DNA of 18,848 nucleotides, from NCBI GenBank assembly GCA_043727235.1, contig JAYSYX010000423.1, forward strand, positions 1 through 18,848. Reading direction: 5' to 3'. Position numbers and translations under genes: made by a program. The notes beneath the pieces are model-generated. The model had not been told where the DNA came from. It saw only the letters and a program-made list of their open reading frames with translations, and did not search any database. Shown piece by piece: positions 15,229-18,848 of this stretch; positions within the stretch are counted from its first letter, which is position 1; every line of letters starts with the position of its first letter. The DNA comes from UBA7236 sp043727235 (GTDB taxonomy: Bacteria > Bacteroidota > Bacteroidia > Chitinophagales > BACL12).

Positions 15229-15251
15229 CAATTGACAATTGACAATTGACT
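15224..15251 (+). repeat. Heptamer tandem repeat ATTGACA x4
   Basis: Three exact ATTGACA copies and a final ATTGACT. The array begins inside the last codons of the hydrolase gene: the first copy supplies its TGA stop (15226-15228). Confidence 0.9.
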
Positions 15252-15306
15252 ATTTAACAGCCGGGATTCCGGTTGGATGAAACTTTTCGGTCTTTTGTTC
15301 TGAGTT

Positions 15307-15350
15307 CTGACATGTAGTAGATCTCCGGCGTCGATCACTACATGTTTCAG
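15307..15350. repeat. Imperfect long hairpin within the repeat mosaic
   Basis: CTGA-CATGTAGT-A-GATC pairs with GATC-ACTACATG-TT-TCAG, giving 16 bp interrupted by a single-base and a two-base bulge, with a 9-nt loop (15324-15332). Both sides are flanked by TTCTG-type heptamers. It resembles a REP/MITE-type palindrome. There is no T-run, so it is not a convincing terminator. Confidence 0.65.
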
Positions 15351-15400
15351 TTCGACGTTCTGTGTTCTGGATTTTAGATTTAGGGTTTGGCTTGGATTCT

Positions 15401-15429
15401 CACTACTCACCATTCACTACTCACCCATT
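15401..15429 (+). repeat. Double-heptamer repeat CACTACT-CACCATT x2
   Basis: A 14-bp unit of two heptamers occurs twice in tandem; the second copy has one extra C (CACCCATT). Confidence 0.85.
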
Positions 15430-15480
15430 TGATTCTGGGTTGGGAGTTCCTGGTTCACTAAAACCTTCCTCCTGTCAATC

Positions 15481-15517
15481 TGCCTACTGCCACTGCCTAC
15501 TGCCTACTGCCTACTGC
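15481..15517 (+). repeat. Heptamer tandem repeat TGCCTAC x4 with one 6-bp variant
   Basis: TGCCTAC, TGCCAC, then TGCCTAC three times, then a partial TGC. The second unit has lost one base, as expected from replication slippage. Confidence 0.9.
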
Positions 15518-15539
15518 AACAATCTTAATTCCTTTAAAA

Positions 15540-15547
15540 TATCTTTG
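15540..15547 (+). promoter_or_regulatory. Promoter -7 element of the sigma-factor operon (TATCTTTG)
   Basis: An exact TAnnTTTG match, 26 bp before the ATG at 15574, giving a leader of about 20 nt. No -33 TTTG is visible. It lies immediately after the TGCCTAC array. Confidence 0.6.
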
Positions 15548-15573
15548 CATGTAAAATCGTCAATACACCTTGT

Positions 15574-16179
15574 ATGGACGAAAGTTTACATTTGGGCAAC
15601 TTAATGACTCAGCAACAAAATGCCATTATTGAACAGGCGGTTAAAAAGGAACGCAAAAAGCTATTGCAGTTTATAAAAACCCGTGTGGCAAATGAGGAAG
15701 ATGCCCGTGACATTCTTCAGGATGTCTTTTACCAGTTGGCTTCAAACAGCGGTATGGTGGAAAATATAGAGAATATGGCTTCGTGGCTCTATAGGGTGAC
15801 CAGAAACAAAATAATTGACTGGTATCGCAAACGCAAAACGGAATCAATTGACACTTCAGCGGCTTATGGCGATGAGGAAGAGGATGGATATTTTTCAGGA
15901 TTATCTGCCATATCCTCCGCAGAATCGGATAATCCCGATGAAGTATTTGAACGCCAGATGGTTTGGGAAACAATGTATGAAGCATTAAATGAACTACCGG
16001 TTGAACAACGTGATGTATTTATAGCACATGAACTGGAAAGTAAAAGTTTTAATGAAATTTCAGAAGAAACAGGTGTTTCCGTTAATACCCTTCTATCGCG
16101 AAAACGATACGCAGTGTTGCATTTGCGCGAAAAACTACAAGGTTTATACGACGATTTTTTTAATAAAGAACAAGAATAA
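15574..16179 (+). CDS. ECF-type RNA polymerase sigma factor
   Basis: 201 residues. Region 2 spans about 25-95: RVANEEDARDILQDVFYQLAS is the core-binding 2.1-2.2 helix and NMASWLYRVTRNKIIDWYRKRK the -10 recognition helix. An acidic linker follows (about 96-130; GDEEEDGYFSG). Region 4 spans about 135-190, with ELPVEQRDVFIAHELESKSFNEIS and the helix-turn-helix ETGVSVNTLLSRKRYAVLHLREKL contacting -35. Size and the absence of regions 1 and 3 fit the ECF group. It would direct RNA polymerase to a stress- or surface-responsive gene set. The next gene starts 10 bp downstream, encodes a small membrane protein and shares its transcript, so that protein is a candidate regulator of this sigma factor. A second Met (15604) is an alternative start. 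Confidence 0.9.
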   Translation: MDESLHLGNLMTQQQNAIIEQAVKKERKKLLQFIKTRVANEEDARDILQDVFYQLASNSGMVENIENMASWLYRVTRNKIIDWYRKRKTESIDTSAAYGDEEEDGYFSGLSAISSAESDNPDEVFERQMVWETMYEALNELPVEQRDVFIAHELESKSFNEISEETGVSVNTLLSRKRYAVLHLREKLQGLYDDFFNKEQE

Positions 16180-16189
16180 AAAAAAAATT

Positions 16190-16660
16190 ATGGAATCTAA
16201 CGAAAGATATTCAAACGAATTAAAGGAAGAATTCAAAGAAGAATTCAAGCAGAAATTCACAAAAAAATTCAAATACGGCTTCAGTTGGTTTTTTGCCTGT
16301 GTTTTTATGGTAACTATAATGGGTTTTGCAACATTGTTTTTGTGGAACTGGCTAATACCAGTAATTTTTAACGGAGTTACTATTACCTTCTGGCAGGCAA
16401 TCGGTTTGCTCGCCCTGGGAAAATTACTCACCGGATTCGGCGGAATGGGTCGCCACAGCTGGAAAAGTAAACACGGTTGGAAAGGCCATGGAATGTATGA
16501 TCGCAGTTATTGGAAACACAGGATGGAACAAAAAATGGAACATATGACGCCGGAAGAAAAAGAAAAATTTAAGAGCTACTATTACGATCGATGCGGATGG
16601 AGGTTGAATGAAAAGGATACAAAAGGTACTGATGCAAAATTAACTGAGGAGAGTGTTTAG
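16190..16660 (+). CDS. Small membrane protein co-transcribed with the sigma factor
   Basis: 156 residues from the ATG at 16190, 10 bp after the sigma stop. An upstream in-frame extension into the sigma gene is rejected as unconserved read-through. Residues about 8-27 are a charged amphipathic stretch of four-residue units (EEFK EEFK QKFT KKFK) whose charge shifts from acidic to basic towards the membrane. Two hydrophobic segments follow, about 30-55 (FSWFFACVFMVTIMGFATLF) and 60-85, with the conserved-looking FLWNWLIP and ITFWQAIGLLALGKLLTGFGG. The C-terminus is His/Lys/Gly/Trp-rich and then has HMTPEEKEKFKSYYYDRCGW. I recognise this as a Bacteroidota family often near sigma-factor genes, but it lacks a standard anti-sigma zinc-binding domain. 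An anti-sigma or co-regulator role is inferred from the operon only. Confidence 0.8.
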   Translation: MESNERYSNELKEEFKEEFKQKFTKKFKYGFSWFFACVFMVTIMGFATLFLWNWLIPVIFNGVTITFWQAIGLLALGKLLTGFGGMGRHSWKSKHGWKGHGMYDRSYWKHRMEQKMEHMTPEEKEKFKSYYYDRCGWRLNEKDTKGTDAKLTEESV

Positions 16661-16690
16661 ATGAAGTGTTTATTGGTAAAATCATTAATT

Positions 16691-16724
16691 AAAAATCCTG
16701 CTTTTAAACAAGCAGGATTTTTTT
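16691..16724 (+). terminator. Intrinsic terminator of the sigma-factor operon
   Basis: A 13-bp stem (AAAAATCCTGCTT, 16691-16703, with its complement at 16710-16722), a 6-nt loop and a T-run, about 30 bp after the membrane-protein stop codon. Confidence 0.9.
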
Positions 16725-16750
16725 ATTTCCACTGTTGAGCTGTTTTTTAA

Positions 16751-16758
16751 TATCTTTA
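16751..16758 (+). promoter_or_regulatory. Candidate promoter of the exported-protein gene (TATCTTTA)
   Basis: One mismatch to TAnnTTTG (final A), 26 bp before the ATG at 16785. It has the same core and spacing as the sigma-factor promoter at 15540. Confidence 0.4.
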
Positions 16759-16784
16759 GACTTCATAAAAAAACAGCCACCAAA

Positions 16785-18398
16785 ATGAAAATTCTAAAGA
16801 CCTCACTCCTGCAAACACAGCCTGTACATTATATATTTATTATTATACTTCTAACTTTATTTACACTTCCTGCCTTTACACAGCACAATGTGAAGGTTGA
16901 ACTCAGTGAACAATATGAAGAACCCAAAAATTCTACCGTATTTGATGTAGTGGGATATGATGATGGTGGCTTTGTGTTTGGCAGATTCACAAGAAAAGGA
17001 TTTTATTCTGTAAATATCTCCTTAGAAAAATACAGCAAAGCATTAAAATTTTTGACATTAAGGGATTATGAACTTGAATTAGATGGAGAGGATATGTTTT
17101 ATAGCAATCCCTTTTATTTTCATGACAGAATTTATTTGTTTGGAAGTACACAGATCAGAAAAACAAAAAAAACGAATGTTTATTATCATGAAGTAGATCC
17201 AAAAACGCTTAATACAAAAGGTAGTCCTGTTTTACTAAAATCCATTCAGGAATCTGATAACGGAAGTATGGCGCTTGCAGATTATGTTCTTTCCAATGAC
17301 GAACAAACACTTGCATTTTATGGCCTGCCCGGTTATATTAAAAAATCAATGTATCTCGCCGGATTGCCTATTCAATTCAGTTCCAATAAAGAAGAAACGA
17401 AGGGAAGCGTAGCTGTTTATGGTGATAAAATGGAGAAAAAATGGGAGATCGATTTTACTTTGCCTTATGAGGAAAAATTATACAGCATCACCGGAGTAGA
17501 TCTAGATAATGCAGGTAATTTTTATTTTTTGGGGATTTTATATAACGAAAAAGCAAAATCAAAAGTAAGAGGTTTACCTAATTACCAATATATTCTAACT
17601 GCATTCAGAAATAATGGGAAAGATAAAGCAGAATATAAAATTTCATTAGATGAAAAATTTATAACTGATTGCAGTTTTACTTTAACTAACGACAATAAAA
17701 TAGTATGCACGGGGTTTTATTCCGATAAAGGGACAGCCTCTATTAAGGGAACATTTTTCATGACAATAGATCCGGAAACGAAATCGGTTTTATCAAAAGG
17801 AGTTACCGATTTTGACACGGAATTTTTAAAATTATTCGTTTCTGACAATAAAGCGGAAAAAGGTGCTGAGTTATCCAATTTCGATCTGGATGAAATTATA
17901 TTAAGGGAAGATGGCGGAGCAATTTTGCTTGGAGAAAAATATTATGTTACTCAAAGCACATATACAAACTCTAATGGAGGCACAACAACAACAACAACTT
18001 ATCACTACAACGATATCATTGTAATAAATATCAATCCCGATAATACAGTTGCATGGGCTACAAAAATTCCTAAAAGGCAAGCGTCCAGTTCAGGATATTA
18101 TTTGTCGTATGCTTCCCATGTAAAAGATGATATGATCTATCTTATTTTTAATGACAACGAAAAAAATCTTGACGAAAAAAATCCGGAAAAGATCTACGCT
18201 TACGATGGAAAAAATTCGTATGCAACACTGGTAAGTATAAAAGCAAACGGTGATTGGGAAAAAAGTGCACTTTTCAGCAATAAGGAGGAAGGCGTGATAA
18301 TGCGACCCATTGTTTCTGAACAGGTGAATGAAAATGAGTTGATCATTTATGCGGAGAAGGGGAAGAAGTATGTGGTGGGGAAGGTGACGTTTGAGTGA
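16785..18398 (+). CDS. Exported protein of unknown function, first of two paralogues
   Basis: 537 residues. An N-terminal hydrophobic segment (about 15-32, IFIIILLTLFTLP) preceded by a Lys-containing n-region forms a signal peptide, probably cleaved after AFTQ. The mature part lacks a lipobox, further membrane segments and a T9SS sorting domain, so it is probably periplasmic or outer-membrane associated. Repeated strand-turn units with Asp/Gly (FDVVGYDDGGFVFGRF, ITGVDLDNAGNFYFLGILY, LDEIILREDGGAILLGEKYY, LVSIKANGDWE) suggest a beta-propeller-like fold built of similar blades. A Thr-rich loop lies near residue 400 (GGTTTTTTYHYND). The next gene encodes a paralogue. I do not recognise a named function. 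Confidence 0.7.
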   Translation: MKILKTSLLQTQPVHYIFIIILLTLFTLPAFTQHNVKVELSEQYEEPKNSTVFDVVGYDDGGFVFGRFTRKGFYSVNISLEKYSKALKFLTLRDYELELDGEDMFYSNPFYFHDRIYLFGSTQIRKTKKTNVYYHEVDPKTLNTKGSPVLLKSIQESDNGSMALADYVLSNDEQTLAFYGLPGYIKKSMYLAGLPIQFSSNKEETKGSVAVYGDKMEKKWEIDFTLPYEEKLYSITGVDLDNAGNFYFLGILYNEKAKSKVRGLPNYQYILTAFRNNGKDKAEYKISLDEKFITDCSFTLTNDNKIVCTGFYSDKGTASIKGTFFMTIDPETKSVLSKGVTDFDTEFLKLFVSDNKAEKGAELSNFDLDEIILREDGGAILLGEKYYVTQSTYTNSNGGTTTTTTYHYNDIIVININPDNTVAWATKIPKRQASSSGYYLSYASHVKDDMIYLIFNDNEKNLDEKNPEKIYAYDGKNSYATLVSIKANGDWEKSALFSNKEEGVIMRPIVSEQVNENELIIYAEKGKKYVVGKVTFE

Positions 18399-18457
18399 AG
18401 TAAAGTGAAAAGTTATAAACGGATTAAAATTAATTTTATAATTAAATGATTTGAACC

Positions 18458-18848
18458 ATGATAGCTACATATTCAATAAACAAATTGAGTAATAATTATT
18501 TGCAAAAAAAAATATACGGCTTTTTATTCGTTAACCTCATCGTATACACACTTTCAGGGCAGCAGGTTAAAATAGAGCTCAGCGACTTAATTGACCGACC
18601 AACAAATTCGCAAATAACTAAAATAATCGGATCCGATGAGGAGGGGTTGTTACTTGAACGTGATATTTATACAGGCAACAAGAAGAATGGTCAGTTGGAA
18701 AAACAAGATAATTCTTACAAAATCTTAAAGCAACTGGACTATTCATACCAATTAAAAGGAGAAAGCCTATATTATTCAACATCAGTTTATTTCAAAAACA
18801 AACTGTATATCATTAGCTCTGTTTACGACAAGAAGTTAAAAGAAAGTA
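18458..18848 (+). CDS. Exported protein of unknown function, second paralogue, cut by window end
   Basis: 130 codons from the ATG at 18458, open to the window end with no stop, so the C-terminus is missing. A long n-region is followed by a hydrophobic segment (IYGFLFVNLIVYTL) and a probable signal cleavage near SGQ. The mature start QQVKIELSDLIDRPTNSQI corresponds to HNVKVELSEQYEEPKNSTV in the upstream protein, and SLYYSTSVYFKNKLYIISS to DMFYSNPFYFHDRIYLFGS, so the two are tandem paralogues despite low overall identity. The 59-bp gap has no terminator, so co-transcription is possible. Function is unknown. Confidence 0.75.
   Translation, partial: MIATYSINKLSNNYLQKKIYGFLFVNLIVYTLSGQQVKIELSDLIDRPTNSQITKIIGSDEEGLLLERDIYTGNKKNGQLEKQDNSYKILKQLDYSYQLKGESLYYSTSVYFKNKLYIISSVYDKKLKES

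Larger units (their letters stand above)
15229..15573. other. 345-bp non-coding mosaic of heptanucleotide repeats
   Basis: There is no credible gene here. Most of the stretch reads as unrelated 7-bp units in short tandem runs: ATTGACA, TTCTGAG/TTCTGAC, GTTCTGT/GTTCTGG, ATTTTAG/ATTTAGG, CACTACT/CACCATT and TGCCTAC. A long imperfect hairpin sits in the middle (15307-15350). The last 60 bp hold the sigma-factor promoter. Simple open frames through it are repeat translations and show no coding features. Heptanucleotide repeats of this style (STRR) are known from filamentous cyanobacteria; here they are in a Bacteroidota context. Confidence 0.75.

Noticed and set aside
15401..15517. Possible CRISPR array
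   Set aside because: Repeats are 7-14 bp and directly adjacent, with no spacers and no cas genes nearby.
15362..15604. Small ORFs through the heptamer region (both strands)
   Set aside because: They translate tandem repeats, show no domain or codon signal, and overlap the sigma promoter.
16178..16187. Run of ten A's as a programmed slippage site joining sigma factor and membrane protein
   Set aside because: The sigma stop codon TAA sits at the start of the run, so slippage within the run would not bypass it.
16028..16189. Extension of the small membrane protein into the sigma gene
   Set aside because: The added residues are an out-of-frame reading of sigma region 4; the ATG at 16190 has operon-like spacing.
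18424..18440. AT-only palindrome TAAAATTAATTTTA between the last two genes
   Set aside because: It is short and entirely A/T, as expected by chance in such DNA; too weak for a terminator or operator call.

Overview
The window looks like a chromosome segment of a Bacteroidota bacterium that has a type IX secretion system (T9SS). It is AT-rich. Two secreted proteins end in type A T9SS sorting domains with the PNPA motif. There is a TonB-dependent receptor with an N-terminal carboxypeptidase-regulatory-like domain, a GSCFA protein and tandem DUF4389 domains. Several genes are preceded by the Bacteroidota -7 promoter element TAnnTTTG, and Shine-Dalgarno sequences are largely absent. I cannot place it below phylum level. 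No phage, transposase, CRISPR, tRNA or rRNA was found.

Layout. At 1-46 lies a perfect 46-bp palindrome (REP-like). At 83-1051 (-) is a GSCFA-domain protein, divergent from a small arsenate-reductase-like protein (1167-1568, +) that has lost its catalytic residues. A 405-bp gap with two promoter-like elements and a strong hairpin leads into the main locus, 1974-9235 (+). There, a T9SS-secreted beta-helix-like protein, a terminator and a possible operator are followed by a two-gene unit: a TonB-dependent receptor and, 10 bp later, a second T9SS-secreted protein paralogous to the first. The two secreted paralogues flank the receptor and share about 415 residues, but carry different C-terminal modules (SprB repeat plus two FN3 domains, versus PKD). 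The simplest reading is a surface capture and uptake system of unknown substrate.

From 9388 to 12744 lie housekeeping-like genes: a COG4551-type low-molecular-weight phosphatase with an intact CX5R motif, an NAD(P)-binding epimerase-like protein, a convergent SDR protein lacking the catalytic Tyr, RecX, and a tandem DUF4389 membrane protein. Two divergent lipoproteins follow: a beta-helix/choice-of-anchor-Q-like protein (-) and an alpha/beta hydrolase (+).

At 15224-15517 is a mosaic of heptanucleotide tandem repeats around a hairpin. It is followed by an ECF-type sigma factor co-transcribed with a small membrane protein, a terminator, and two tandem paralogous exported proteins of unknown function, the second cut by the window end. 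Findings I would follow up: the receptor flanked by secreted paralogues, the ArsC-fold pseudoenzyme, the heptamer mosaic, and the promoter-hairpin arrangement before the first secreted gene.
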